Made by a program: the position numbers and the translations under genes. The notes beneath the pieces were generated by a model that worked only from the letters and a program-made list of their open reading frames with translations, was not told the origin of the DNA and searched no databases. 64,000 nucleotides of DNA, taken from NCBI GenBank assembly GCA_030680175.1, contig JAUXWO010000117.1, positions 62,001 through 126,000 of the forward strand. Reading direction: 5' to 3'. The DNA is from Vicinamibacterales bacterium. Lineage in GTDB: Bacteria > Acidobacteriota > Vicinamibacteria > Vicinamibacterales > UBA2999. Positions 1-10,904 of this stretch are shown in pieces (position 1 is the first letter of the stretch; each line of letters opens with the position of its first letter).

Positions 1-1
1 C

Positions 2-721
2 ACGTCGATGCTCGACGCCTTCCTGACGGCCGACGATGTGCTGCGGCAGGCGATTCAGGGCATCTCGGACCTGATCCTGGTGCCCGGGCTCATCAACCTC
101 GACTTCGCCGACGTGAAGACGATCATGTCGGGCATGGGCGTGGCCATGATGGGCACGGCCACGGCCGACGGCGAGACGCGCGCCATGGACGCCGCCAACC
201 GCGCGATCTCGAGCCCGCTGCTCGAGGACGCCTCGGTGGCCGGCGCGCGGGGCGTGATCGTGAACGTGACGGGCGGCCCCGACATGTCGCTGCTCGAGGT
301 GAACGAGGCGCTGACGATCATCCAGGAGGCCGCCGACGAGGATGCGAACATCATCTTCGGCGCGGTCGTGGACCCGATGCTGGCGGGACGCGTGAAGATC
401 ACCGTGATTGCGACCGGCTTCGACGCGGTGCGCGCGGCGCGGACGGCCGCGGCCGCGGCGCCGATGCGCACGCCCGTGGACCTGCACAACTACACGGCGC
501 ACCTCCGGACCCCGCCCGCGGCGGCCGGCGGCGCCGAGGCCCCGCGCCTGACCATCTCGCGACGGCCCGGGCTCGACCTGCCGCTGGTGATGCCCAGGGC
601 GGCCGCCGCGGGCGGGGGCCACGCCGAGGAGGTCGCGCAGCACGATTCAGGCGACACCGGGGATCTCGAGCTGAACCTCGACCTGGACGTGCCGGCGTTC
701 CTGAGGAGAAACGAGGGCTAG
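2..721 (+). CDS. ftsZ: Cell division protein FtsZ, 3' part (gene enters from the left edge)
   Basis: FtsZ is the tubulin-like GTPase that forms the cytokinetic Z-ring. The GTP-binding N-terminal half lies outside the window. What remains begins in the core helix region and carries the T7 synergy loop NLDFADV (about residues 30-36 counted from the first ATG at 8), which completes the GTPase site of the neighbouring subunit. The rest of the C-terminal domain follows, including the GVIVNVTGG strand. A low-complexity linker then leads to a C-terminal conserved peptide ending DVPAFLRR, the motif that binds FtsA/ZipA-type partners in other bacteria. The reading frame is open to the left edge, so no start is claimed. 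Confidence 0.97.
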   Translation, partial: TSMLDAFLTADDVLRQAIQGISDLILVPGLINLDFADVKTIMSGMGVAMMGTATADGETRAMDAANRAISSPLLEDASVAGARGVIVNVTGGPDMSLLEVNEALTIIQEAADEDANIIFGAVVDPMLAGRVKITVIATGFDAVRAARTAAAAAPMRTPVDLHNYTAHLRTPPAAAGGAEAPRLTISRRPGLDLPLVMPRAAAAGGGHAEEVAQHDSGDTGDLELNLDLDVPAFLRRNEG

Positions 722-846
722 GGCGGACGCCCTCTGTTCGCGGTGGTAGAGTAGGTAGATCCAGGGGACGCGGGAGCGGCGCCGGTGCAGGCGCAGCTCG
801 GTGACGTCCCCGGCCGACCCCCGCGCGAACGAAGGCCGTCCCGACC

Positions 847-2592
847 ATGAAGCCCCAGCAGCCACGCGAAGTCGCACAAGAACTCCTTTCCCGTGAGGTG
901 GGCTACGTCACCAAGCCCCACGGCGACAAGCTGCGTGTGGCGCTGGCCTTCCCCAACACGTACTTCGTCGGGATGTCGAATCTCGGCTTCCAGACCGTCT
1001 ACCGCCTCCTCAACAACCACCCCGGCGTCGTCTGCGAGCGCGTGTTCCTGCCGGCCAAGCAGGAACTGCAGGCGCTGCTGCAGTCGGGCATGCGCCCGGT
1101 CAGCATCGAGTCGCAGACGCCCCTCCACGAGTTCGACATCCTCGCGTTCTCGGTGTCGTTCGAGTGGGATTACACGAACGTCCTCACCCTGCTCCGGCTC
1201 GCGCACCTGCCGCTCAGGGCCGCCGAGCGCGACGTCCGGCACCCGCTGGTCGTCGTGGGCGGCGCGGTCACGTTCGTGAATCCCGAGCCCCTCGCCCTCT
1301 TCGCCGACGTGATCGCCGCCGGCGAAGGCGAGGTCCTCGTCCCGGCCCTCGTCGAGGCCGCGGGGCAGTCGACCTCGCGCGACCACCTGCTGCGCCTGCT
1401 CGCGCCGCAGCGCGGGTTCTACATTCCGTCGTTCTACGACATCGAGTACGGCCCCGACGGCACCATCGCGCGGTACGTGCCGAAGCCGGATACGGGCGCG
1501 CCCGCGACGGTGCGCAAGGCCGCGCTCAAGACCACCGAGGCGTGCGACCCGCCGGTGACGAGCATCTTCACGCCCGACACCGAGTTCGGATCCCGCTTCC
1601 TCGTGGAGGTCGTGCGCGGGTGCGCGAACCTGTGCCGGTTCTGCTGGGCGGGCTACAACTACCTGCCCGTGCGCGCGTTCCCGGCCGAGCGCATCCTCGA
1701 GCAGGCCCGCGCCGCCCGGCCCCACGCCTCGCGCGCCGGCCTGGTGTCGATCGCGCTCTGCGACCATCCCGAGATCGAGCACATCCTGCGCAGCCTGGCG
1801 GACATGGGCTACTCCATCAGCCCGGCCTCGCTCCGCCTCGACGACCTGACGCCCACCATCGTGCAGCTGCTGCAGCAGAGCGGCGAGCGCACGCTGACGA
1901 TCGCGCCCGAGACCGGGTCCGACCGCCTCCGCCGCGTCATCAACAAGACCATCACCAACGACGAGATCCTCGAGAAGGCGCACCTGATCTTCTCGAGCGG
2001 CATCGAGAGCCTGAAGCTCTACTTCATGATCGGCCTCCCGACCGAGGAAGACGAGGACCTGGTCGCGCTGCGCGATCTGACGCTGCAGCTGCGCGAGATC
2101 ATGCTGACCTACGCGCGCCCGCGCGGGCGCATCGGCCGCATCGTGGCCAGCGTGAACCCGCTCGTGCCGAAGCCGGGCACCGCGTACCAGTGGCTCCCGA
2201 TGGAGCGCGCGGACGTCATCGAACGCAAGATGAAGCGCCTGAAGGCGCTGACGGCCGGCATCGACAACGTCTACTTCACGATCAAGAGCGAGCGGCACTC
2301 CTATTACCAGGCGCTCATGTCGCTCGGCGACCGCCGCGTGGCGCCCATCATCGAGGCGGCGGAGCAGAACGGCGGCAACTGGCGCAAGGCCGTGGCCGAC
2401 ACCGGCATCGACGCCGACTTCTACATCTTCCGCGACCGGTCGGCCGATGCGGTGCTGCCCTGGGACATCATCGACGGCGGCATGAAGGCCAGCTTCTTCC
2501 GGTCGGAGTTCGACAAGAGCCTGAAGGCCGAGTGGACATTGCCGCCCAAACGGCAACAGGAGAATGCCCGCCTGCTGCCCGTGCTGCAATAG
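847..2592 (+). CDS. B12-binding-like radical SAM protein (TIGR03960-type)
   Basis: A 581-residue radical SAM enzyme. The N-terminal 200 or so residues resemble the cobalamin-binding-like fold of this group. The 4Fe-4S cluster motif is C259-x3-C263-x2-C266 (CANLCRFC), followed by the TIM-barrel signatures of the superfamily (for example TIAPETGSDRLRR near 350). Proteins of this kind are often annotated as YgiQ-like or TIGR03960 proteins and are commonly paired or fused with a DUF2344 partner. No such partner lies next to it here. The substrate is unknown. It starts 125 bp after ftsZ on the same strand. The start ATG at 847 fits the conserved N-terminal alignment, but I see no strong ribosome binding site. 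Confidence 0.88.
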   Translation: MKPQQPREVAQELLSREVGYVTKPHGDKLRVALAFPNTYFVGMSNLGFQTVYRLLNNHPGVVCERVFLPAKQELQALLQSGMRPVSIESQTPLHEFDILAFSVSFEWDYTNVLTLLRLAHLPLRAAERDVRHPLVVVGGAVTFVNPEPLALFADVIAAGEGEVLVPALVEAAGQSTSRDHLLRLLAPQRGFYIPSFYDIEYGPDGTIARYVPKPDTGAPATVRKAALKTTEACDPPVTSIFTPDTEFGSRFLVEVVRGCANLCRFCWAGYNYLPVRAFPAERILEQARAARPHASRAGLVSIALCDHPEIEHILRSLADMGYSISPASLRLDDLTPTIVQLLQQSGERTLTIAPETGSDRLRRVINKTITNDEILEKAHLIFSSGIESLKLYFMIGLPTEEDEDLVALRDLTLQLREIMLTYARPRGRIGRIVASVNPLVPKPGTAYQWLPMERADVIERKMKRLKALTAGIDNVYFTIKSERHSYYQALMSLGDRRVAPIIEAAEQNGGNWRKAVADTGIDADFYIFRDRSADAVLPWDIIDGGMKASFFRSEFDKSLKAEWTLPPKRQQENARLLPVLQ

Positions 2593-2748
2593 CCGGGCGC
2601 GCCGCCCCGCCCGCCCTCCATGTGTCCCGTGCCGATGCCACCACGGCGCGGAACACCGGCGTCCCGGGCCTGACCCGGAACACTAGCCCCTGTCGAACTC
2701 CACGCCGAGCGCCCGCCGCACCGACAGCTGCCGCCGGCGCCCCCCGAG

Positions 2749-3051
2749 TCAACTCGCGATGGCGGCCTGCGCCTCGAATTCGCTGAACGCCTGCAGCACG
2801 AGGTCGCGCACCTTGTCCTGCGCCGCCGCATCGCCCGTGGGCCGCAGCAGCGCGAAGTTGCGGCGCTCGCCGTTGACCGAGTACGCCCGCGCCGGGAAGG
2901 TGACGGACCGCCCGGGCCCGCTCTTCCGTTCCCAGATCGCGAAGCCGACCAGGCGCATCCCCTCCAGATCGCCCTCGGTGAAGTGGACCTCGGCATCCGC
3001 CAGCTTCCCGGCGGGGTTCCCCTTGTCGTTCGGCAGAATCTTGACGACCAT
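2749..3051 (-). CDS. Small conserved hypothetical protein (100 aa)
   Basis: I do not recognise a named family. The protein is compact, soluble and rich in beta-strand-like segments, with the phrase FPARAYSVNGERRNFALLRP in the middle and a helical C-terminus. Similar short proteins of unknown function with the PNDKGNPAGKLADAEV-type N-terminus are widespread. The start is well supported: GGAGGAGC lies 4-5 nt before the ATG at 3051. It is convergent with the radical SAM gene, and the large repeat block at 3071-3316 lies immediately upstream of it. Confidence 0.7.
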   Translation of the reverse strand: MVVKILPNDKGNPAGKLADAEVHFTEGDLEGMRLVGFAIWERKSGPGRSVTFPARAYSVNGERRNFALLRPTGDAAAQDKVRDLVLQAFSEFEAQAAIAS

Positions 3052-3070
3052 GTGCTCCTCCTGGTGAGCG

Positions 3071-3316
3071 CTGAGCGACGACTGCCGGTCGGCGCTCAGC
3101 GATCGGGGATGGCTGTCGGCGATCGGCTCTCAGCGATCGGCTATCAGCTTTCGGCTATCAGCTATCAGCTATCGGCAGTCAGCTCGGCGTCCGGCGGCCA
3201 GGTTGTGGCTTCCGCTCATCGGAAATTGGTACAGTTCTGCCGAAACCCGAAACCCGAAACCCGAAAGCCGACAGCCGATCGCTGATCGCCGACAACGATT
3301 GCCGACAACGATTGCC
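3071..3316. repeat. Family B intergenic repeat, imperfect inverted repeat
   Basis: The left part consists of variants of GCTATCAGC and GCGATCGGCT. The right part carries the complementary words (AGCCGACAGCCGATCGCTG, then ACCCGAAACCCGAAA). The block can therefore fold into a long, imperfect hairpin. The same words recur at 21156-21198 and 57136-57318. The stretch between 3052 and 3451 holds no convincing gene. Confidence 0.7.
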
Positions 3317-3451
3317 GACAGCGTCCGCGTGCCGCTCGCTGTTGGTATCGCAAACGCAGTGCCAGTCGAAAAGACGCCGTGATTCGCGGACCTTGCGTCC
3401 GCGCCGCGGCGCGCACGCAACCACGGTTGACACGCATCACAGGACCGAGCG

Positions 3452-4279
3452 ATGACCCTCCCGACCCCGCACCCCGCATTCCATTGGACCATCGAGCCTT
3501 GGGGCGCGGCGCTCCGCTGCGCCCCGCTCTCCGCGCTCGCGCAACACCTGTTCACCACCCGGCAACTCGGGTTGCGCGCGTCTGGCGACCCCCAGCCGGA
3601 GGCATGGGCGGCCGTGGCGGCGTCGCTCGGGATGGCGGGTGCGCCCATCGCGCGGGTGCGGCAGGTGCATGGCGATGGGGTGCGCGTGGTGGGGGCGTCG
3701 GGCGACGCGGCGTCTGGCGGCGAGGCGGCGTGGCGTGCGGCGTTGGCGGAGCGGCCGGAGGCGGATGCCCTCGTCTCGCGCGCCGCGGGCGTGGTGCTGG
3801 CGGTGCAGGTGGCCGACTGCGTGCCGATGCTGCTGGCGGATGCGCGCACGGGTGCGGTGGGCGCGGTGCATGCGGGCTGGCGCGGCACCTGCGCGCGCGT
3901 GGCGCCGGCGGCGCTCGAGGCGATGGCGCGCGAGTTCGGCACGCGCCCCGAGGACGTGACGGCCGCGATCGGCCCGAGCATCGGGCCGTGCTGCTACGAG
4001 GTGGGCGCGGAGCTGCTCCAGCGGTTCGAGGCCGGGCACCACGCGGAGGCGGACCTCGCGCGCTGGTTCACCAGGGTCGATGGCAAGACGATGGGGACGG
4101 AGTCGCTACGCCTGGACGTGGCGCGCGCGAACGTGGATCAGATGACGGCCGCCGGCGTCCCCCCGGCCCGCATCTTCGGATGCGGCCTGTGCACGAAGTG
4201 CCGCCACCACCTGTTCGACTCGTTCCGCGCCGACCAGGCCAACGCCGGCCGAATGGCCGCGGCGATAAGTGGGCAGTAG
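3452..4279 (+). CDS. pgeF: Peptidoglycan editing factor / laccase-domain protein PgeF (YfiH family)
   Basis: This 275-residue cytoplasmic protein belongs to the YfiH/LACC1 family. Bacterial members have been reported to prevent misincorporation of a wrong amino acid into peptidoglycan precursors, and LACC1-type members have purine nucleoside phosphorylase/adenosine deaminase activity. The metal-site residues are all visible: H73 in RQVHGD, C123 in VADCVPM and H140 in HAGWRGT. The GPSIGPCCYEVG and CGLCTKC segments are also typical. Length is normal for the family. It precedes a long palindrome that separates it from the convergent secreted-protein gene. Confidence 0.93.
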   Translation: MTLPTPHPAFHWTIEPWGAALRCAPLSALAQHLFTTRQLGLRASGDPQPEAWAAVAASLGMAGAPIARVRQVHGDGVRVVGASGDAASGGEAAWRAALAERPEADALVSRAAGVVLAVQVADCVPMLLADARTGAVGAVHAGWRGTCARVAPAALEAMAREFGTRPEDVTAAIGPSIGPCCYEVGAELLQRFEAGHHAEADLARWFTRVDGKTMGTESLRLDVARANVDQMTAAGVPPARIFGCGLCTKCRHHLFDSFRADQANAGRMAAAISGQ

Positions 4280-4294
4280 GTAGCGGGGCGGGAT

Positions 4295-4361
4295 GGGGGC
4301 AGGTCATGAATCATGAATTCCGGGGGCACTGCCCGAATTCACGATTCATGACCTGACCCCC
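4295..4361. repeat. Long near-perfect palindrome between convergent genes (REP/terminator-like)
   Basis: The left arm (4295-4320) and right arm (4335-4361) are complementary over about 26 bp with one substitution and one indel, around a 14-nt loop. The outer end is GGGGGTCAGGTCATGA-like, matching the GGGGTCAG ends of the palindromes at 55034 and 56257. It lies between the stop codons of two convergent genes, so it could terminate both transcripts. Confidence 0.75.
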
Positions 4362-4389
4362 ATCCCCCCATCCCCCATCCCCGTGCGAG

Positions 4390-5244
4390 CTACCTTCCGG
4401 TGTTGGTGTAGCTGACGCACGCCCCCTGGTTCTTGAAGCCTGTGCCGTCGGCGCGACGGAGGCTCGTCCAACCACCGTCCTTGCACTGCTCCTTGTCGGT
4501 GGCGACGGCGAAGGGTTCGAAGTTCACCCTCACGCTCGAGCCATCGTTCAAGTGGATCTCGAAGCCGTCGAGCTGACCGACGAAGTCGCTCCAGTTGCTC
4601 GCCGTGTGGATCGAGAACGCGAGAATGCGTTGCTCGGCATAGGCGACGCCTGGTCCCCGCGATCCGGACTTGCTCATCATGCCCTGAAGCGTCTCCCACG
4701 ACGGGTCGCTGTAGGACCCGAAGTAGTTGTACGTCGACTCGTAGGCGCGGAGCTGATTGGCGCCGGCGGAGGTCGACCACTGGTTCCATTCGCCGGCCGG
4801 GTCGGCCATGTTCATGGCGTAGTACGGCTCGAGACCGAGGCGCACTCCGTACCACCCGCCGCCCAGCTGCCCGGCGTACGGCTTGGTGTACAGGATGAGG
4901 TACCAGTCCTTCGGGTCGACCGCGTGCGTCGTGCCCTTCTTGGTCCAGTAGCTCATGCTCGCCACCTCGCCGACCGTGACTTCGCGACCGAAGATCATCT
5001 CCGGTGGGAAGTACATGTCTGTCTTGAGGACGCCGTTCGAGGCGAAGCTCCCGAAGCTGAACCCGGGCGCCGAGTCGCCGGCGACGCCGACGACCTGGTT
5101 GCCGCCCTCGGGCTGGCCCGTCTGGCCGGTGCCGAAGACACCAGCCGATTCCGGCGTGACCACGATGGTCGTCTGCGCCGAAGTCGCCGACGCCGTGAAG
5201 ACGAGCACCACCGCAAGAGACAAACCGAGAATCGAACCCTTCAC
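4390..5244 (-). CDS. Secreted hypothetical protein
   Basis: The protein has 284 residues when started at the GTG at 5244. I prefer this start over the ATG at 5274 because GGGAGG sits 5 nt upstream of it and the N-terminus then reads as a clean signal peptide (MKGSILGLSLAVVLVF...ATSAQ). The mature part is Gly/Ser/aromatic-rich with no catalytic motif I can name. The C-terminal 35 residues contain two cysteines in a pattern (QCKDGGW...FKNQGACVSY) that recurs at the ends of many secreted proteins and may form a disulfide-linked tail. Function unknown. Confidence 0.7.
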   Translation of the reverse strand: MKGSILGLSLAVVLVFTASATSAQTTIVVTPESAGVFGTGQTGQPEGGNQVVGVAGDSAPGFSFGSFASNGVLKTDMYFPPEMIFGREVTVGEVASMSYWTKKGTTHAVDPKDWYLILYTKPYAGQLGGGWYGVRLGLEPYYAMNMADPAGEWNQWSTSAGANQLRAYESTYNYFGSYSDPSWETLQGMMSKSGSRGPGVAYAEQRILAFSIHTASNWSDFVGQLDGFEIHLNDGSSVRVNFEPFAVATDKEQCKDGGWTSLRRADGTGFKNQGACVSYTNTGR

Positions 5245-5429
5245 ACGAACCTCCCATGGCTTCGCTGCCAGCACGGAGTGTACGGTCCGGGATGTCCATC
5301 GTGGCCGTCCCGGTCTGGACCGTTATACACCAGCCGCCCTCCAGGTGGGCCGGATGTGGCGGAAGGGATTAGGTGGGGTCCCCGGACCTTGCGGGTCGGG
5401 CGCGATTGGTGGATGACGGCCGCCTGCAA

Positions 5430-5514
5430 AGATAGATCCTGAGATCAGAAGCAAGATCGAACATCGTCGCATCTCACATCACAGATCACCACATCACCAC
5501 ATCACGAGATGTGC
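5430..5514. repeat. Family A repeat (GATC/CATC-rich)
   Basis: The block contains GATAGATCCTGAGATCAGAAG followed by CATCTCACATCACAGATCACC-type words. It ends 4 bp from the stop codon of the RNase HI gene. Related blocks lie at 10525-10880, 11768-11990, 14049-14126, 42399-42506 and 52196-52527. Confidence 0.75.
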
Positions 5515-5517
5515 CGA

Positions 5518-5913
5518 TCAGTTGTCGTCCATGCCAAGATTCGAGAGTCTGTCCGCTTCCGTGTTCTTCTCGCGCGGGATGTGCTCGAACGTGACCTGGC
5601 CGACGCGCGCCACGAGGTGTCGCGCCTCGCGGTAGAGCGGGAGCAGGCCCTCGTTCTTCACGCGGTAATTGCCCTTCATCTGTTCGACGAGCAGCAGCGA
5701 ATCGCTCTTGATGTGCACGCGCGTGTGCCCGCGCTCCGCGGCCCACGCGAGCGCCGCAAGCAGGCCGTTGTATTCCGCCACGTTGTTGGTGGCCGTGCCA
5801 AGCGCGCCGTGCAGCTTCGCAATCGGCAGGCCCTGGTCGTCGACGATGTAGCAGCCGTAGCCGGCGGGCCCGGGATTGCCCCGCGCGCCGCCATCGATGT
5901 ATGCGGTGATCAT
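5518..5913 (-). CDS. Ribonuclease HI family protein
   Basis: This 131-residue protein has the RNase H fold. The four acidic catalytic residues are in place: D7 (AYIDGGARGNPGP), E47 (NNVAEYNGLL), D71 (IKSDSLLLVEQMKG) and D121 (NTEADRLSN). It should hydrolyse the RNA strand of RNA-DNA hybrids with a divalent metal. It lacks the basic protrusion of E. coli RnhA and resembles the short archaeal/Gram-positive type. The gene for a zinc-ribbon coiled-coil protein lies upstream on the same strand, about 90 bp away across a GTGGGTA repeat, a pairing common in other bacteria. Confidence 0.92.
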   Translation of the reverse strand: MITAYIDGGARGNPGPAGYGCYIVDDQGLPIAKLHGALGTATNNVAEYNGLLAALAWAAERGHTRVHIKSDSLLLVEQMKGNYRVKNEGLLPLYREARHLVARVGQVTFEHIPREKNTEADRLSNLGMDDN

Positions 5914-5916
5914 GGA

Positions 5917-5990
5917 CGGTGGGAAGTAGGTAGTAGGTGGTAGGTAGTGGGTAGTGGGTAGTGGGTCGTGGGTCGTGGGTCGTGGGACGG
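5917..5990. repeat. Family C tandem repeat (GTGGGTA/GTGGGTC)
   Basis: A run of 7-bp units (GTAGGTG, GTGGGTA, GTGGGTC) sits between the start of the RNase HI gene and the end of the zinc-ribbon gene. A near copy lies at 62440-62497. Confidence 0.8.
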
Positions 5991-6000
5991 TGAGCGGTCG

Positions 6001-6801
6001 TCAGCTCGAGCTGCTGTCGGCAGCCGGCTGGTCCTGACCGCGGGTCCCCGATTCCTGATCCCCGGCCCCCGCTCCCCCTGTTGACTCCGCCGGCTTGGTG
6101 GCCACGGCGTAGAGGATACGCTGGCAGCTCTCGCACTGGAAGAGCGTCTGCCCCATCAGCAGGTTGTTCAGCACCTGCGGGCGGACGCGGACGTGGCAGG
6201 CTTCGCAGAGGCCGCCCGTCACCTTCGACACCGCGATGCCCTGGCGGCGCTTGTAGACCGTGTCGAAGAGCGCCAGCGTGCGCGGCTCGACGGTCGCGGC
6301 GATGGCGGCGCGTTCCGCCGTCATCTGCTCGACGACGACGGCCAGGTCGCGCGCTTCCTGTTCGATGGCGGCCTTCTCGTCACCGAGCGCCTTGATGTCG
6401 CGCGCCAGCGCGGCCTCGGCGTCCTTGAGCGCGACGGTCAGCTCGTCGTGCGCCATCATCTTCTCGAGGATCTGCCCCTCGACCTTCTGCACTTCGCCGG
6501 TGAAGGTCTCGATCTCGTGCTGGATGGCGTGGTACTCGCGGTTCGTCTTCACCTCCATCAACTGGTCCTTGTACTTCGTGACCCGTTGCTGGACGACGGC
6601 GCAGTCTTTTTCGAGGGTGCGGCGCTCGGTCTGGTTCTCGGCGAGGGCCTGCTTGGCGGCCTCGACGGCAGCGCGCGCGGCATCGAGCCGGCTGTCGAGC
6701 GCCCCGACCCGCCCCGGCGCCTCCCCAATCCGCCGCCGCGCATCGTCGGCCGTGGAGTCCACACTCTGGAGGCGAATCAACCGTTCGAGATCAGGCAGCA
6801 C
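6001..6801 (-). CDS. Coiled-coil C4-type zinc-ribbon protein (CdsZ-like)
   Basis: A 266-residue protein made of a long antiparallel coiled coil (about residues 1-185, heptad-rich Ala/Glu/Lys/Arg) and a C-terminal zinc ribbon with C199-x2-C202 and C223-x2-C226. Members of this family are conserved across bacteria and have been linked to nucleic-acid-associated roles. No enzymatic activity can be read from the sequence. The last 30 or so residues are low-complexity (TKPAESTGGAGAG...) and may come from repeat-derived DNA. It is in the same orientation as the RNase HI gene, which suggests shared transcription. Confidence 0.85.
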   Translation of the reverse strand: MLPDLERLIRLQSVDSTADDARRRIGEAPGRVGALDSRLDAARAAVEAAKQALAENQTERRTLEKDCAVVQQRVTKYKDQLMEVKTNREYHAIQHEIETFTGEVQKVEGQILEKMMAHDELTVALKDAEAALARDIKALGDEKAAIEQEARDLAVVVEQMTAERAAIAATVEPRTLALFDTVYKRRQGIAVSKVTGGLCEACHVRVRPQVLNNLLMGQTLFQCESCQRILYAVATKPAESTGGAGAGDQESGTRGQDQPAADSSSS

Positions 6802-6893
6802 GACTCACAGGATACTTGAAGTTGGGCGGGGGATGGTGGACGGAGGGGGGTGAACGGTGAACCGTGCACGGTTCACCCTCCCCCGGCAGGGTG

Positions 6894-6966
6894 TGGGCCC
6901 ACCTGGATTTGAACCAGGGACCAACCGGTTATGAGCCAGCTGCTCTGACCGCTGAGCTATGGGCCC
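6894..6966 (-). tRNA. tRNA with CAU anticodon, probably tRNA-Ile2 (lysidine type)
   Basis: A complete 73-nt cloverleaf reads on the minus strand. The acceptor stem is GGGCCCA/TGGGCCC, the D arm GCTC...GAGC, the anticodon stem-loop has CTCATAA in the loop, the variable loop is TGGTC, the T arm is CCTGG TTCAAAT CCAGG, and the discriminator base is A. No CCA is encoded. The D arm and the TGGTC variable loop resemble E. coli ileX (AUA-reading, after TilS modification) more than elongator tRNA-Met, but the choice between the two is not certain. It lies 6 bp downstream of rpoD. Confidence 0.93.
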
Positions 6967-6972
6967 GCTCGA

Positions 6973-8724
<1,752 letters not shown>

Positions 8725-8731
8725 GCCTTTT

Positions 8732-8737
8732 ATTATA
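8732..8737 (-). promoter_or_regulatory. Possible -10 element just upstream of rpoD
   Basis: A perfect TATAAT reads on the minus strand in the 19-bp gap between dnaG and rpoD. Seven nt separate it from the TTG start, so a transcript from it would be leaderless or nearly so. No good -35 hexamer is found at 16-18 bp, so this is a weak call. Confidence 0.3.
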
Positions 8738-8743
8738 ACTCGC

Positions 8744-10519
8744 TCAATTGGCCCGGAGGGCGCTGATCCGCTGCATCAGCGCGCGTTTCCGTTCCCATAG
8801 GGTTTCCAGGGGCAGCCCTTCCGCGGACCCCCGCTCCTGCAAGCGGGCGATTTCCCGCTGTACATCGGCCTGTTCTCGTTCGTAGCGCAGCAGTTTCAGG
8901 GCCCTGACGCACTGCTCGGCGTCCCGGACCGGGGGATGGGCCTCGGCGGCCACGGCGGCCAGCAATTGCGCCTCTGTATTACTTAGACGCTCCATCAGCA
9001 CACTTGGTAGCTCGATGTCCGGCTGCCGCACCATCTGCTGGGCCAGGACCAGGATATCCCGCGACCTGAGGCCTTCAAGGTCTTCTGGTTCAAGCATTTC
9101 CAGCCATTCAGCCATCGCCGCCGGGTCGTGGACCAGCGCCCACAGCAGCCCCTTCTCCGCCGCCCGGAGCTTGCCGTGCAGCCCCGGCATCCGCTCGGTC
9201 GGCAGCGTCGTCTTGCGCGCGGCCGCGGCCTTGCGGATTTCGTCGCGGATCACGCTCTCGGTGACCCGGGCCTTGTGGGCCAGGCGGTCGGCGAACTGGT
9301 CGCGGACGGCCGGATCCGGGATGCGGGCGGCCACCCCCAGCATCTTCTGCAGGTAGGCGCGCCGGCTGTCGTCCCGGCCGAGGTCGAACTCGCCGGCCGC
9401 CCGGTCGAGCAGGAACTCCAGGTACGGCTTCGAGTCCCGGAGCCGTGCCACGTAGCCGTCGCGGCCTTCCTTCTGGATGAATGTATCGGGATCGAGCCCG
9501 TCCGGCAGCAGGGCCACGTTCACGTCGAAGCCTTCGCTGACCAGAAGTTCACAGCTTCGCTCGGCGGCCGCCTGCCCGGCCGTGTCGGGATCGAACGAGA
9601 TGACGGCCTTGCTCGCGAAGCGGCGCAGCAGCTGCACCTGCTGCGGCGTGAGCGCCGTGCCGCAGGTGGCCACGACCGGCAGGCCGCCGGCCTGGTACAC
9701 GAGCGCGAAGTCGAAGTAGCCCTCGACGATCACCACGAACGCCGCCTTGCGCAGCCCCGCCTTCGTCAGGTTGAGCCCGTAGAGCATGCGGCTCTTGGTG
9801 TAGATGGGCGTTTCCGGCGAGTTCAGGTACTTCGGTTGCTGGTCGGCCTCGAGCGCCCGCCCGCCGAAGGCGACGATGGAGCCGGTGTCGCGGGCGATGG
9901 GGATCATCAGGCGGTTGCGGAAGCGGTCGATGAGCGACCCGTCATCGCGCGAGACGACGAGGCCGCTGCGGACGAGCATGCCGGTGGCGAAGCCCTGTTT
10001 CTGGAGCCGCTGGCGCAGCGCGTCGCGGCCCGGCGGCGCCCAGCCGAGGCCGAGCGCGGTGATGGTCTCTTCGGTGAGCCCGCGCGGGCCGTGCAGGTAG
10101 TCGCGGATGCGCGCGCCGGCGGGCGAGGCCAGTTGTTCCTGGAACCACGCCGCGGCGACTTCATGGATGGTGAGGAGCGCTTCGCGCTCGGAGGCATCCT
10201 CGCGCCGGCCCTCGCCGGCTTCGGGTTCGGGGATGGCCACGCCGAAGCGCTGGGCGAGCTGGCGGACGGAGTCCTGGAAGCCGGACTTCTCGACCAGCTC
10301 CATGAACTTGAAGACGTCGCCGCCGACGCCGCACCCGAAGCAGTGAAAGAAGCCGCGGTCGGGGTTGACGTGGAAGGAGGGCGACTTCTCGGAATGAAAC
10401 GGACAGAGCCCCTTGTAGCTGGTGCCGGACTTGCGCAACGACACGTAGTCCTGCACGACCGCCACGATGTTGGCGGCAGAACGGACTTCGTCGATAAACG
10501 ACTGGGGAAATAGCGACAC
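8744..10519 (-). CDS. dnaG: DNA primase DnaG
   Basis: DnaG synthesises RNA primers for replication. I place the start at GTG 10519 ([18 protein letters not shown]), giving 591 residues. A longer frame reaches 10651, but its first 44 codons are translated family A repeat and match nothing in primases. The N-terminal zinc-binding domain has C39-x2-H42 and C60-x2-C63. The TOPRIM catalytic core follows (VIVEGYFD, then SFDPDTAGQ). The C-terminal helicase-binding domain is present. No Shine-Dalgarno sequence is obvious. It is followed by rpoD on the same strand. No rpsU is seen upstream. Confidence 0.96.
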   Translation of the reverse strand: MSLFPQSFIDEVRSAANIVAVVQDYVSLRKSGTSYKGLCPFHSEKSPSFHVNPDRGFFHCFGCGVGGDVFKFMELVEKSGFQDSVRQLAQRFGVAIPEPEAGEGRREDASEREALLTIHEVAAAWFQEQLASPAGARIRDYLHGPRGLTEETITALGLGWAPPGRDALRQRLQKQGFATGMLVRSGLVVSRDDGSLIDRFRNRLMIPIARDTGSIVAFGGRALEADQQPKYLNSPETPIYTKSRMLYGLNLTKAGLRKAAFVVIVEGYFDFALVYQAGGLPVVATCGTALTPQQVQLLRRFASKAVISFDPDTAGQAAAERSCELLVSEGFDVNVALLPDGLDPDTFIQKEGRDGYVARLRDSKPYLEFLLDRAAGEFDLGRDDSRRAYLQKMLGVAARIPDPAVRDQFADRLAHKARVTESVIRDEIRKAAAARKTTLPTERMPGLHGKLRAAEKGLLWALVHDPAAMAEWLEMLEPEDLEGLRSRDILVLAQQMVRQPDIELPSVLMERLSNTEAQLLAAVAAEAHPPVRDAEQCVRALKLLRYEREQADVQREIARLQERGSAEGLPLETLWERKRALMQRISALRAN

Positions 10520-10524
10520 AGGGG

Positions 10525-10880
10525 GAATCTGGTGATCTTGTGATGTGGTGATGTGGTGATCTGATGTGAGATGTACAGATGTCTGATGTATCTCTTGATC
10601 TGGTGACCTGGTGATGTCGCCTCGTGCGACCTGGGGTTGCCACCCCACCACCCTGGCTTGTCCCGTCCGTCACCGCGCGGCCCGCTTGTCCGCCTACGCC
10701 GGTGCGTCCGTGGCCGGCACGGGGGTCAGATCGTCAGATTCCCAGGTCGCCAGCTTCGGAACATAGATCCCCAGATCAAAAGATAGATCGAAACATCTCA
10801 CATCGCGCATCCCATCACCACCTCACCACGTCACGAGATCACCAGATTCTCCAGACCCCGTCACGAGATCGTCAGATTCG
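10525..10880. repeat. Family A repeat pair forming a long imperfect inverted repeat
   Basis: The left half (10525-10625) has GTGATGTGGTGATCTGATGT-type words. The right half (10725-10880) has the complementary words (AGATAGATCGAAACATC, CCATCACCACCTCACCACG). They are separated by about 100 bp of unrelated sequence. The element fills the gap between the divergent dnaG and cyclophilin genes and extends the dnaG frame artificially. Confidence 0.75.
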
Positions 10881-10904
10881 CTACACTTTCCGCCGGGGGG
10901 CCCT

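Noticed and set aside
718-2589. A 623-codon open frame on the minus strand opposite the radical SAM gene
   Set aside because: Its translation is Arg/Asp/Val/His-rich without any domain and mirrors the opposite frame of a high-GC gene; the plus-strand gene has clear catalytic motifs.
10520-10651. N-terminal extension of DnaG by 44 residues
   Set aside because: The extension is translated family A repeat (His/Thr/Asp/Gln-rich) and lies before the conserved primase N-terminus.
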